Below are positions 54,497 to 63,115 of a stretch of 64,000 nt of DNA, piece after piece. The position numbers and the translations under genes were made by a program. The DNA comes from Methylobacteriaceae bacterium (GTDB lineage Bacteria; Pseudomonadota; Alphaproteobacteria; Rhizobiales; Beijerinckiaceae): positions 1 to 64,000 of the forward strand of contig JACKJE010000009.1 in NCBI GenBank assembly GCA_020638135.1, in the 5' to 3' direction. Below the pieces are notes generated by a model. It did no database searches. It saw only the letters and a program-made list of their open reading frames with translations, and was not told the DNA's origin. Within the stretch, counting starts at the first letter, position 1. Each line of letters begins with the position of its first letter.

Positions 54497-54913
54497 TGAG
54501 CGGCGAGTAGCCGCGCATGCGATTGCGCGACGATTCAATGCCTTGCCGTCAAAGGCGCTGTGCATGGTTTTTTGAGCGCTCTTGACTCGTCATTTCGACT
54601 CGAGCCGAGCCGCAATTGCGGCGATCACGACGCGATTTCTCACGCTGCGAGAGTGCAAGGCAGAACGTCAGGAATCAGCCTCTTAGCGCCGTCAATTTCA
54701 CGAAATCCGATTTCGATTTCGCGCCCATGTGAAAGAATCATGACCCGATGGATTGGCGCCGCACATGCCGACCGTTAGTGTCGCATCACTGAGATGCGCG
54801 GCGGCAACACCAGTTCCTGAACATGCTGCAACCCCAGACTTTCCGGCGCTTTGCGCGGCGGGGACGAATTCTGGTTGCCTTCAGGTATGGAGCCGTCGAT
54901 GTTGGGCGGATAG

Positions 54914-54937
54914 TACGGCAAGCTTCAGCTTGCCGTA
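54914..54937. repeat. 24-bp near-perfect palindrome upstream of dnaA
   Basis: TACGGCAAGCT-TC-AGCTTGCCGTA: eleven complementary bases on each side of two central bases. It can form a cruciform or hairpin, or bind a dimeric protein. It is 274 bases before the dnaA start and is not followed by a T run. Confidence 0.6.
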
Positions 54938-55210
54938 TGAGGGGGCGGACAAGTGACGAACGAAACCAATAACAAGACGTTTCGTATCAATGATGCGAAT
55001 CCGTTCGGGACAATTGCAATTTCGACGTCCGCAGGCGCGGGGACGATATCCTGCCTCTTCGTCGGACACGATTGCTTCAGTCGAAGTTAGTCGTCTCACT
55101 CAACGATTTCATTATTGGCCGCAGTTTCTCGCGAAGCTGTGAGCGCATACGAGCGCCGATTGTTTCGGCGTTCGGATTCAATTTTTTGGACGCAAGACCA
55201 GGCGACAACA

Positions 55211-56701
55211 ATGAACAAGTCTGCTTCAGGCGCTTCGCGCACTGCTCTTCCGGACACGAAAGACCTCGCCATGCAGGATTGGTGGAAGCGCGTGTGCAAG
55301 AGGTTGCGCGCGGAACTTGGCGATGCAAAATTCGATTCCTGGTTTGGTCGTGTGGAACTCGAAGGCATTCATGCAGGCGTCGTTTATTTGTCCGTGCCGA
55401 CGACGTTTCTGAAAAGCTGGATTCAGAGACACTTCCTGGAAAATATCCGGAGCGCGATCGCTGCGGATCGATCAGATTTCGTCGAAGTCGTCATTCGCAT
55501 TCGTTCGTCAATACGCGCGACCGCAGCTTGCGAGCGCGATGAAGGCCGTGCGTCGAAACCTGCGACGTCCAAGTCTGTCGATGTCGCCAATTCGTCCGCG
55601 AATGCAACGATCAAACGCGGAGGGCGGATGGAGGAAGTCGGCGACGGCCAGCGCTTCATCGGATCCCCGCTCGATCAGCGCATGACCTTCGAGACTTTTC
55701 TAGTCGGTCCATCGAATGCGATGCCACACAAGGCCGCAATGCGCGTCGCTTCGTCAAGCCCGGGAGACCATGTCGAATACAACCCGCTCTATGTCCACGC
55801 GAACGTGGGGCTCGGCAAGACGCATCTGGTGCAATCGATTGCGCAATCGGTTGCCTCCAACGGTCGCAACGTCCTGTATTTGACCGCCGAAAAATTCATG
55901 TATGGCTTTGCCTCGTCGCTCAAGACGCAGACGACGCTAGCGTTCAAAGACCAGATCCGTGCGATCGATCTGCTGATTGTCGATGACGTTCAGTTCCTCA
56001 ATGGCAAAGTCATCCCCCACGAATTTGGCCATGTCCTGAATTCGATGCTTGATTCAGGCCGTCAGGTCGTTGTCGCGGCAGATCGACAACCCAGCGAACT
56101 CGACAATCTCGATGAACGTGTGAGGTCGAGGCTGATGGGCGGGGTCAGTCTCGAGCTCGGACCGCTCGACATCGAACTGCGTCGGGCCATCCTCGCCTCG
56201 CGCATCTCGATTGCGAAACAAAGGCAACCCGGTTTCGAAGTTCCAGCAACGGTCGTCGATTATGTCGCTCAGGCTATCGACAGCAACGGCCGCGATCTCG
56301 AAGGCGCTGTCAATCGACTGCTGGCGCGAGTTACACTCAGCGGCGCGCCATTGACCATCGAGGTTGCGGAAACCGCGATACGCGATCTGATCCGCACCCG
56401 AGATCCGAAAAAGGTCAAGATCGAGGACATTCAGAAGCTCGTCGCGAGCCACTACAACGTGACTCGGGCCGACTTGTTGTCGTCTCGCCGAACGGCGTCG
56501 GTTGTGCGGCCGCGACAGATTGCGATGTTCTTGTCGAAGGTCTTGACGCCACGTTCGCTACCGGAAATCGGCAGACGTTTCGGCGGACGCGACCATACGA
56601 CCGTCCTGCACGCCGTCCGCAAGATCGAGGGACTGTCTGCGACAGATCGTGGACTGGCGCAGGATATCGACTATCTCAAGCGGATGTTGACCGAAATCTG
56701 A
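55211..56701 (+). CDS. dnaA: Chromosomal replication initiator protein DnaA
   Basis: The AAA+ initiator that melts the chromosome origin. The 496-residue protein has an N-terminal DnaB/DiaA-interaction domain (DWWKRVCKRLRAELGDAKFD to about 90), a variable linker, the AAA+ domain with Walker A VHANVGLGKTHLVQSI, Walker B LLIVDDVQFLNGK and sensor/box VII LDERVRSRLMGG, and the C-terminal DNA-binding domain with GRRFGGRDHTTVLHAVRKIE. The Walker A loop has HAN where HAG or GG is more usual. ATG 55211 is preferred to upstream in-frame codons. A long upstream region carries cell-cycle sites. Confidence 0.96.
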   Translation: MNKSASGASRTALPDTKDLAMQDWWKRVCKRLRAELGDAKFDSWFGRVELEGIHAGVVYLSVPTTFLKSWIQRHFLENIRSAIAADRSDFVEVVIRIRSSIRATAACERDEGRASKPATSKSVDVANSSANATIKRGGRMEEVGDGQRFIGSPLDQRMTFETFLVGPSNAMPHKAAMRVASSSPGDHVEYNPLYVHANVGLGKTHLVQSIAQSVASNGRNVLYLTAEKFMYGFASSLKTQTTLAFKDQIRAIDLLIVDDVQFLNGKVIPHEFGHVLNSMLDSGRQVVVAADRQPSELDNLDERVRSRLMGGVSLELGPLDIELRRAILASRISIAKQRQPGFEVPATVVDYVAQAIDSNGRDLEGAVNRLLARVTLSGAPLTIEVAETAIRDLIRTRDPKKVKIEDIQKLVASHYNVTRADLLSSRRTASVVRPRQIAMFLSKVLTPRSLPEIGRRFGGRDHTTVLHAVRKIEGLSATDRGLAQDIDYLKRMLTEI

Positions 56702-56714
56702 GTGATCGCCCGCC

Positions 56715-57713
56715 TCAAGCGGGCGCTTGCGCTATCAAGTCGGACAGAGCCGTTTCCGGGCGCGCGCCATAGTGCTGAATCACCTCAGCGGCGGCGATTG
56801 CGCCGATTGCGGCGCATCGCTTGAGAGGCAGATCGCGCGCTAGCCCGAACAGAACGCCTGCAGCGAACAGATCGCCGGCGCCGGTTGTATCCACGAGCTT
56901 GTCGATCGGCGCGGCAGGCGCCGTCTGGACCGCGCCATGATTGACGATCGCACATCCGTCGGCGGATCGTGTCACAAAGGCCAGAGTTTTTTCGCGCGAA
57001 AGCGCCTTGATCGCCGTGTCGAAATCCGCGGTCTGGTAAAGCGCGTGCAGTTCGCTTTCGTTCGCAAAAAGAATGTCGACCATGCCAGAGCGGATCAGGT
57101 CGAGAAATTCGTCACGATACCGATCGACGCAAAACGAATCCGACAACGTGAGCGCAATCTTGCGACCGCCGCTGCGGGCCGCTTTCGCGGCCAGTCGGAA
57201 CGCTTCCTTGGCGCGCGGCGGGTCCCAGAGATAGCCCTCGAAATAGAAGATCCGCGCTTTCTCGATCAAGTCCTTGTCGACGTCCTCGGGCCCCAAAGCG
57301 ACGCAGGCTCCGAGATAGGTCGACATCGTGCGTTCGCCATCCGGCGTTACGAGCACCAGGCAGCGCGCGGTTGTCGCGCCTTCGGTCGCCGGCGGCGTAG
57401 GAAAGTGGACGCCAGCAGCTTGAATGTCGTGTCGAAAGGCGTGACCGGCGTCATCGTCGCGCACTTTGCCGATGAAGGCGGCCCTGCCGCCGAGACTGGC
57501 CAAACCCGCCATTGTATTTGCCGCCGACCCCCCGGACATGATCGTCGCAGAGCCCATAGCCTCATAGAGCGCAGACGATTTCGTCTCGTCGATAAGGGTC
57601 ATGCCGCCTTTGTGCAGGCCATGCGCGACTAGAAAATCATCTTCCGCCCTCGCGATTACGTCGACGATTGCATTGCCGATGCCAACAACGTCGAAAGTTG
57701 CGTCTGCGGTCAT
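56715..57713 (-). CDS. PfkB-family adenosine kinase-like protein
   Basis: A 332-residue ribokinase-fold kinase of the adenosine-kinase branch. FDVVGIGNAIVDVIA opens it, GGSAANTMAGLASLGG and TTARCLVLVTPDGERTMSTY follow, and the PfkB signature DTTGAGDLFAAGVLFGLA holds the catalytic Asp. It likely phosphorylates adenosine or another nucleoside; alphaproteobacterial relatives are often annotated adenosine kinase. ATG 57713 is chosen because AGGAG lies eight bases before it. It converges on dnaA with 13 bases between. Confidence 0.88.
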   Translation of the reverse strand: MTADATFDVVGIGNAIVDVIARAEDDFLVAHGLHKGGMTLIDETKSSALYEAMGSATIMSGGSAANTMAGLASLGGRAAFIGKVRDDDAGHAFRHDIQAAGVHFPTPPATEGATTARCLVLVTPDGERTMSTYLGACVALGPEDVDKDLIEKARIFYFEGYLWDPPRAKEAFRLAAKAARSGGRKIALTLSDSFCVDRYRDEFLDLIRSGMVDILFANESELHALYQTADFDTAIKALSREKTLAFVTRSADGCAIVNHGAVQTAPAAPIDKLVDTTGAGDLFAAGVLFGLARDLPLKRCAAIGAIAAAEVIQHYGARPETALSDLIAQAPA

Positions 57714-57761
57714 TGGGAACACTCCTGATCGCGGACCTTGTAGGCGCCGGTCAGGGCGAGA

Positions 57762-58136
57762 TCAATCCTTCGCCTTTCGCATTAGCGCGGATTCGATAAT
57801 CTCGGTCATTTTCGAGAAGTCATCTCCAACAAGCTCGGCGATCGATCGTGCCAAGAGATTGGCGAAAGCCGTCGCCTCTGGCATTGCGCCGGACGTGTCG
57901 ATCTTGATCCTCGGGTCGGACGATTGCGCGAGACGGCAGAGCTCCTCGGCGTCATCCCAGATGATATTGAAATAGACGATGATGCGCTGGACGAGAAACC
58001 AGGTCGGCGCACCGCGCTTTCCATGCTCGAGCGCGGACAGATAGGCGGGAGAGACGCCAATCGCATGCGCCATTTCCTTGAGGGTCACTCCGCGCTCCGC
58101 GCGCATTTCTCTGAGTCTTACGCCGAGCGGCGTCAT
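57762..58136 (-). CDS. XRE family helix-turn-helix transcriptional regulator
   Basis: A 124-residue protein with a Cro/C1 HTH: GVRLREMRAERGVTLKEMAH, then IGVSPAYLSALEHGKRGAPT. The C-terminal half is acidic and helical (WDDAEELCRLAQSSD) and may mediate dimers. In many Hyphomicrobiales this gene follows smr and precedes gyrB; here it precedes the adenosine-kinase-like gene instead. It lies 10 bases after smr, so the two are probably co-transcribed. Its targets are unknown. Confidence 0.88.
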   Translation of the reverse strand: MTPLGVRLREMRAERGVTLKEMAHAIGVSPAYLSALEHGKRGAPTWFLVQRIIVYFNIIWDDAEELCRLAQSSDPRIKIDTSGAMPEATAFANLLARSIAELVGDDFSKMTEIIESALMRKAKD

Positions 58137-58146
58137 GTGCAGGGCC

Positions 58147-58701
58147 TCAGCGTCGTCTCAGGCGAACGTAAAGCGCGCCAGCGCCGCCATGCGTGGGCGA
58201 AGCCTCGCCAAAGGCGGCTACGACATGTCGCAACCGCGGATCAGCAAGCCACAGCGGCGCCTGCCGGCGCAATATGCCGATTTCTCCGTCGCTGAATGCG
58301 GAACCGGTTCCGGGACGGGCGCCGCCCTTCCCCGTGACAATCAGGACGACGCAAGCGCCCTCGCCATGCGCGCGCTTGAGGAAATCGTGAACAGCCTGAT
58401 GCGCATCGGCGACACGTCGTCCATGGAGATCAATCCGCGCATCGATCTGCAGATGTCCCTTGGACAAATCTCGACGCTGCCGTCGGTCGATGGTCCCGAG
58501 CGGCCGAACGGCGGGCTTCATTCGGGGGGGCGTCTCCACTAACGCGCGGCTCTCGGTCTTCAGCGCGGGCTTGTGATCGGTGACCGGTCGAGTCGCGAAC
58601 GTCTTGCGCGGCTCGCGCGGACGAACGGTCGCCGTGACCGCTCGCCAAAGCTCGATTTCTTCCGCCGACAATTGCCGGCCCGTGAGTCTATGCTGCGCCA
58701 T
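58147..58701 (-). CDS. Smr/MutS2-domain endonuclease-like protein
   Basis: A 184-residue protein whose C-terminal 90 residues form an Smr domain: RIDLHGRRVADAHQAVHDFL with the LDxHG-type motif, VVLIVTGKGGARPG with the GxG motif, and AFGEASPTHGGAGALYVRLR. Stand-alone Smr proteins are RNA or DNA endonucleases; newer work on Smr proteins points to mRNA cleavage at stalled ribosomes, so the target is open. The N-terminus (MAQHRLTGRQLSAEEIELW) is typical of the alphaproteobacterial subgroup. It overlaps the upstream mltA by 14 bases. Confidence 0.9.
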   Translation of the reverse strand: MAQHRLTGRQLSAEEIELWRAVTATVRPREPRKTFATRPVTDHKPALKTESRALVETPPRMKPAVRPLGTIDRRQRRDLSKGHLQIDARIDLHGRRVADAHQAVHDFLKRAHGEGACVVLIVTGKGGARPGTGSAFSDGEIGILRRQAPLWLADPRLRHVVAAFGEASPTHGGAGALYVRLRRR

Positions 58702-59794
58702 ATGCGGCGATTCCTAGAGGCGCCAGAACGATAAATCTCGCGGAATGTCGAATGAGGCCGGCGATTTCGCCGGCACGATCGCCAGATCCGACGAAGAGAT
58801 CGCCGCGCGCAGGCCCAACAATTGCGGAACCCGTATCTTGGGCGATCATCAGGCGACCAGTCGGACCGCTGCCCAAACCAGCGCTACTCAAATCGGATGC
58901 GATCCAGATCGGCGTTCCATATGGCCAGATGTTCCGGTCGATCGCCATCGAATGCATCGGCGTCAGCGCGACGCCTTGGCCGCCGATAGGGCCGGCAGCC
59001 GGGCCCTCGTCCTCCAAACGAAAGAAGACATAAGAATCATTCCGCTGCATGACCTCGCGACCGCGATCGCCCTGACTGACGCCGTTTGCGCGAAGCCAAG
59101 CTTTGCAGCGGGCAAGCGACATCTCGGCGGCAGGCACCTCCCCTCCCTCGATCAGAATTCGCCCGATTGACGTGTAGGGACGGCCATTTCGGCCGGCGTA
59201 GACCAGCCGCTTGCGCGTTCCGTTCGGCAGGCGCACGCGGGCCGAGCCCTGTACCTGCGCGAAGAAGACCTCGACGTGATCTCGCAGCCAGATAACCGGT
59301 CTGGTCACATCGTCTATTACGCCGTTTTCGATTTGCACCCGGGATGGATAGGGCTCCAAACTTTCGTCGGCGGCACGACGCGCGCCCTCGAATGTCCGAT
59401 CCCAGCCTTGAGCCGGCGTCTCGCGCATGTCGATCAGGTCGTCCGGGCGGGCGAGAACCGGCGCGGCAAATTGTTGATCGGGAACTTCCGAGCCGTCCAG
59501 TTCGGGCTCGAAATAGCCGGTCACGAACCCTTCCGCGGCCCCGTTTGCGCCGAGTATCTCCAAGGGTTGGAAATTGCTGGTCAGAAAGTTCGAAATTTCC
59601 GCGATCTCGCCCGTCAGATCGAGCGCGCGGCGGCTCAAATCGAGCATTGCCGCCGTCGGCTGCACACCGGAACGCAATGGCAGGGCATAGTCGATCAACG
59701 CACGGCAGGACGCAATATAGGCCGGCCAGGCGGCGGCGGCTTCCGCTGGACGCCAGCCCGGCAACTCGTCGAAACGCAGCGGGCGCGATTGCAT
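58688..59794 (-). CDS. mltA: Lytic murein transglycosylase MltA family
   Basis: A 368-residue MltA-fold protein with FVTGYFEPELDGSEV, GSARVRLPNGTRKRLVYAGRNGRPYTSIG, and the 3D domain near the C-terminus (MIAQDTGSAIVGPARGDLF with Asp residues). MltA cleaves peptidoglycan glycan strands to 1,6-anhydro products. No signal peptide or lipobox is visible: even from the earliest TTG (59839) the N-terminus is polar. It is thus either mis-started, exported another way, or non-canonical. It lies next to a Tim44-like gene, as in other alphaproteobacteria. Confidence 0.88.
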   Translation of the reverse strand: MQSRPLRFDELPGWRPAEAAAAWPAYIASCRALIDYALPLRSGVQPTAAMLDLSRRALDLTGEIAEISNFLTSNFQPLEILGANGAAEGFVTGYFEPELDGSEVPDQQFAAPVLARPDDLIDMRETPAQGWDRTFEGARRAADESLEPYPSRVQIENGVIDDVTRPVIWLRDHVEVFFAQVQGSARVRLPNGTRKRLVYAGRNGRPYTSIGRILIEGGEVPAAEMSLARCKAWLRANGVSQGDRGREVMQRNDSYVFFRLEDEGPAAGPIGGQGVALTPMHSMAIDRNIWPYGTPIWIASDLSSAGLGSGPTGRLMIAQDTGSAIVGPARGDLFVGSGDRAGEIAGLIRHSARFIVLAPLGIAAYGAA

Positions 59795-59810
59795 CTGCCG
59801 AAACTCGAAA

Positions 59811-60509
59811 TCAGGCCTTAAGATCGCTCTCGGTCGCAATCAGCCGCCAGGTCGGATCCGGGCTGCCGATCTGCCTCGCAAAGGTCCACAGATCGTCCGT
59901 CGAGATGACGAGGTCGGGATCGCCTTGGACCACCTCGCCCGCAGCGTTGCGGGTCGCGGTAATCATCTTGGCTGAAAATCGCAGCGAAATCTGCGCATTG
60001 CCGTTCTTTACGGAGCCCTCGACGAAATCCGTCTCGTCGATTGACGCCAGCTTTGTCGATGTCTGCTCGCCTGCGCTCTTCCGCTGATCGATGGCGGCGG
60101 CGAAGCCTGTATAGACTTCCGGGCTGAGAAGATTGCCGAGCGTCGTCTTGTCGCCGTCTGCGAAGGCCCGCACGATCATTTCATAGGCTGTCCTAGCCCC
60201 GGCGATGAAGCGGTTCGGATCGAAGCCAGGATCGGCGGCAAGGATCCCCGACAGGCCGGCGCGACCCTTTTCCGTCGATGCGAAGGCGGAGACGTCGATT
60301 GCGCCGCGCGGTCTGCCAGCGCCTGCGCGGTCGGCGGCTCCAGGCAAACGTATCACCTTGCCATGTTCTCCAGGCTGACCGGTCGGGGCGGCAGGCCCGG
60401 GGGTCGGAGGACGTTCGATGTCGACGCGTGTGCCCAAGACGGATTTCAGCCTCCAGACGACAAAAATCGCCAGAAGCGCAAAAATGATCGTGGTCGGATC
60501 GAGTTGCAT
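59811..60509 (-). CDS. Tim44/TimA family membrane-anchored adaptor
   Basis: A 232-residue protein with one N-terminal membrane segment (MQLDPTTIIFALLAIFVVWRL) then SVLGTRVDIERPP, a low-complexity linker, and a C-terminal Tim44-like domain with FIAGARTAYEMIVRAFADGD and LSPEVYTGFAAAI. The domain is the one that holds mitochondrial Tim44 at the membrane. In alphaproteobacteria the homologue TimA is thought to act at the inner membrane in protein handling; its exact role is open. ATG 60509 is the family start. It is divergent from secB. Confidence 0.9.
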   Translation of the reverse strand: MQLDPTTIIFALLAIFVVWRLKSVLGTRVDIERPPTPGPAAPTGQPGEHGKVIRLPGAADRAGAGRPRGAIDVSAFASTEKGRAGLSGILAADPGFDPNRFIAGARTAYEMIVRAFADGDKTTLGNLLSPEVYTGFAAAIDQRKSAGEQTSTKLASIDETDFVEGSVKNGNAQISLRFSAKMITATRNAAGEVVQGDPDLVISTDDLWTFARQIGSPDPTWRLIATESDLKA

Positions 60510-60716
60510 CGTCAGTCGACTCATTGACGCCGTCGGGAAAGTCTCCACTTCTCATAAATGGGCGCCGGCGGCCTGACAAACCAGATGTGGACTGGCGGAT
60601 CGTCCAGCGATCCTTGTTCGCGCTTGGCAACCGTGCTACCGGGCGGCTCACAGATTTCTTAAACCCTTGGCCGCCGCCCCCGAATGTGCGGCTCAGCGCC
60701 AGGCAAGGAGCATATG

Positions 60717-61202
60717 ATGGCCGAGACCAATGGCGTCGGAGCGGCAGAAGCCGCCCCGCAGATCAACACGCTGGCCCAGTACGCGAAGGATCTTTCATTC
60801 GAAAATCCGAACGCCCCGCGGTCGTTGACCCCCCAGGAGCGCGGACCGAATATTTCGGTTCAGGTCAATGTGAACGCTCAGCAACTCGCCGAATCCGATT
60901 TTGAAGTCCAGCTCAAGCTGGAGGGTTCCGCGGGCGACGGCGCGGACACGCTGTTCAAGTTCGAGTTGGAATATTGCGGCGTGTTCAGGCTCGTGAATAT
61001 TCCGCAGGAGCAGCTGCATCCGGTGATCATGATCGAATGCCCGCGCATTCTGTTCCCCTTCGCGCGCCAGATCGTCGCGGACGCGGTCCGCAATGGCGGC
61101 TTCCCGCCTCTTTATCTCGACCCGGTCGATTTCGGGGCCTTGTACATGCAGCGTCTGGCCGAAGCCCAGCAGGGCGGTCAGCCGTCAGCTCCGGTCGCCT
61201 GA
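60717..61202 (+). CDS. secB: Protein-export chaperone SecB
   Basis: A 161-residue cytosolic chaperone that keeps presecretory proteins unfolded and delivers them to SecA. NTLAQYAKDLSFENPNAPR, VQVNVNAQQLAESDFEVQLK, FELEYCGVFRLVNIP and IECPRILFPFARQIVADAVR are family features. ATG 60717 is favoured over ATG 60714 because AAGGAG is six bases before it. It overlaps the convergent dnaQ by 18 bases and is opposite the Tim44-like gene, the usual alphaproteobacterial order. Confidence 0.96.
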   Translation: MAETNGVGAAEAAPQINTLAQYAKDLSFENPNAPRSLTPQERGPNISVQVNVNAQQLAESDFEVQLKLEGSAGDGADTLFKFELEYCGVFRLVNIPQEQLHPVIMIECPRILFPFARQIVADAVRNGGFPPLYLDPVDFGALYMQRLAEAQQGGQPSAPVA

Positions 61203-61892
61203 GCCGAAAGAAGCGAATTTCCGCCAGACGGCCCGGTCGCCAAGCGCGTCGGCCAACCGGCGATGCGCATCCACCTCGCCATCAGAAAGCGTGGGCGCGA
61301 GCGGCGACGGTCTCGTCTCGACAAGATCGACAACCGTCGGCGCGATGCGTCGTTCGGCCGCCTGCAGTGTGAAGGTCGTCTGCCGGCCGCCGGAAAGTTC
61401 GAGATAGACTTCCGCGAGCAGTTCCGCGTCGAGAAGCGCGCCATGCTTCTTGCGACGCGATGAATCGACACCGTACCGCGAGCAGAGAGCATCCAGCGAA
61501 TTCGCACCACCCGGATGCTTGCGGCGGGCGAGCGCCAATGTATCGAGGATGCGGTCAGGCGAGAGAGGCGCCATGGAGAGGCGTGCGAATTCGGCGTTGA
61601 TGAACTTGACGTCGAATTCGGCGTTGTGAATGACCAGCCGGTCGCCGCCGATGAAGGCCGAAAATTCCGCGGCGATCGAAGCGAAGACGGGATGGCCGCT
61701 CAGAAACTCGGCCGACAGTCCATGAACGCGAAACGCGCCTTCCGGCATGTCTCGCTCCGGATTGATATAGACGTGAAAGTTTGCGCCGGTCGGAACGCCG
61801 TTGAGCAATTCGACCGCGCCGATTTCGACGACGCGATCGCCGGTCGAAGGATCTAGCCCAGTCGTTTCCGTATCGAGCACAATTTCGCGCAT
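61185..61892 (-). CDS. dnaQ: DNA polymerase III epsilon subunit (proofreading exonuclease)
   Basis: The 3'-5' exonuclease that proofreads for Pol III. The 235-residue protein shows the DEDDh residues: EIVLDTETTGLDP at the N-terminus, VIHNAEFDVKFIN, and KHGALLDAELLAEVYLEL with the catalytic His and last Asp. A C-terminal tail of about 55 residues would bind the alpha subunit. It is four bases downstream of coaE, in the conserved maf-coaE-dnaQ order. Confidence 0.96.
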   Translation of the reverse strand: MREIVLDTETTGLDPSTGDRVVEIGAVELLNGVPTGANFHVYINPERDMPEGAFRVHGLSAEFLSGHPVFASIAAEFSAFIGGDRLVIHNAEFDVKFINAEFARLSMAPLSPDRILDTLALARRKHPGGANSLDALCSRYGVDSSRRKKHGALLDAELLAEVYLELSGGRQTTFTLQAAERRIAPTVVDLVETRPSPLAPTLSDGEVDAHRRLADALGDRAVWRKFASFGSGDRS

Positions 61893-61896
61893 TGTC

Positions 61897-62478
61897 CTAA
61901 ATCCCCAGCGCAAGGAGAAAGTTGGCGACCTGACGCCGCGCGTAGTCGAAGCCGTGGCCGCTGTCGATGACGCAATGCGCACGACGGCGTTTTTCCGCAT
62001 CGGGTGTCTGCTTCGCTCGGATCGCCTGGAATTTCTCCAAAGTCATGTCCGGGCGAGCAAGAACGCGACGCTCCTGTTCAGCGGGACCCGTCGATACAAC
62101 GACCACAACGTCGACATTGCGGTCGCCGCCTGTCTCGAACAGCAATGGGACATCCAGAACGCACGCTCTTGCCCCAATCGCCCTGCTTCGCGCGAGGAAA
62201 TCTAATCGATCGATTCCGACAAGTGGATGCACGACAAGCTCGAGCTTTTTTAGCGCGTCTGGATTGCCGAGCACGAGCTTCGACAGAATCGTGCGATCAA
62301 CGCGCCCGTCAACAATCGCGGTGGGAAACAAGGATCGGACCGGTTCGACCGCTGCGCCTTGGTATAGTCGATGCACGGCCGCGTCAGCGTCATACACTGG
62401 CGTACCGGCATCTCTGAACATTTTTGAAGTCGCCGACTTGCCCATGCCGATCGAGCCGGTGAGGCCGATTAGGATCAT
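61897..62478 (-). CDS. coaE: Dephospho-CoA kinase
   Basis: The last step of coenzyme A synthesis. The 193-residue P-loop kinase starts ILIGLTGSIGMGKSATSKMF and has VYDADAAVHRLYQG, a CoA-binding region and PLLFETGGDRNVDVVVVV. Its start overlaps the maf stop by four bases, so the shikimate dehydrogenase gene aroE that often sits between them is absent here. Confidence 0.95.
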   Translation of the reverse strand: MILIGLTGSIGMGKSATSKMFRDAGTPVYDADAAVHRLYQGAAVEPVRSLFPTAIVDGRVDRTILSKLVLGNPDALKKLELVVHPLVGIDRLDFLARSRAIGARACVLDVPLLFETGGDRNVDVVVVVSTGPAEQERRVLARPDMTLEKFQAIRAKQTPDAEKRRRAHCVIDSGHGFDYARRQVANFLLALGI

Positions 62479-63110
62479 CGGATTATGTTCTCCTCGTCGA
62501 TCAGACCGAGCTTACGCAGTTCCGCCAGGAGCCCGAACAGCGGAAGGCCAATGATCGTGAATATGTCTCCATCGATGCTTTCTAGCAGATTGGCGCCGAT
62601 CCCTTCGATCTCATATCCACCGACGCTCCTGAGAACGTTCTCTCCCATAGCCCTTACATAAGAACGCAGCGCTGCTTCGCTTAACTGTCGCATTTGAATT
62701 TTGGCGGTCTCGACGATTTCGAAGAGGACCGCGCCATCTCGTACACATGCGACTGCGGAGTGAAGTTCATGTCTCGCGCCGGCGAGGCGACGGAATTGAT
62801 CGATCGCATCCTCGACGCGGGTTGACTTGTGAAGCGTCTGTCCCGCGAAGGCCAGTGTCTGATCGGCGCCAATGACGATGCGACCAGGGCAACGGCTTGA
62901 AACGAGCTGTGCTTTCGCGCGAGCAAGCGATGTTGCCTGCGCGCCCGGGTTCAGTTCGTCGATGCCGGACGCCACGCGCTCATCCAGTTTCGAGTCTTCG
63001 GTTTCGTAAGGTATGCCGGCACTTTCCAGCAATCGCGCACGCCCCTTGCTTTTCGAGGCAAGGATGATCGGGTCGCCGCGCCAAATCCCGAAATCGTTCA
63101 GTGCGGCCAT
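62475..63110 (-). CDS. maf: Maf family nucleoside triphosphate pyrophosphatase
   Basis: A 211-residue Maf/Ham1-fold pyrophosphatase that clears non-canonical or dTTP/UTP/m7GTP-type nucleotides. The N-terminal signature PIILASKSKGRARLLESAGI has Lys-Gly where SPRR is typical, and IVIGADQTLAF and the later VGGYEIEGIGANLLESIDGD hold catalytic acidic residues. The changed signature is common in the Maf paralogue beside coaE in alphaproteobacteria. It is the middle gene of ppsR-maf-coaE-dnaQ. Confidence 0.9.
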   Translation of the reverse strand: MAALNDFGIWRGDPIILASKSKGRARLLESAGIPYETEDSKLDERVASGIDELNPGAQATSLARAKAQLVSSRCPGRIVIGADQTLAFAGQTLHKSTRVEDAIDQFRRLAGARHELHSAVACVRDGAVLFEIVETAKIQMRQLSEAALRSYVRAMGENVLRSVGGYEIEGIGANLLESIDGDIFTIIGLPLFGLLAELRKLGLIDEENIIR

Positions 63111-63115
63111 GTGTT

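Larger units (their letters stand above)
54455..55210. other. Long dnaA upstream region, non-coding
   Basis: About 750 bases with no convincing gene on either strand; the short open frames lack family features and conserved starts. The region holds a CtrA-type full site, a 24-base palindrome and seven GANTC methylation sites (54532, 54584, 54597, 54672, 54735, 54997, 55175). No canonical DnaA box (TTATNCACA) was seen. It is best read as an extended dnaA promoter/leader region. Confidence 0.6.

Noticed and set aside
54560..54956. Short open frames between rpsT and dnaA
   Set aside because: No recognisable domains, no good ribosome binding sites, and the region is better explained as regulatory.
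56707..56725. CGCCCGC/GCGGGCG hairpin between dnaA and the adenosine-kinase-like gene as a terminator
   Set aside because: No T run on either strand; it is mostly inside the stop-codon region of the kinase gene.
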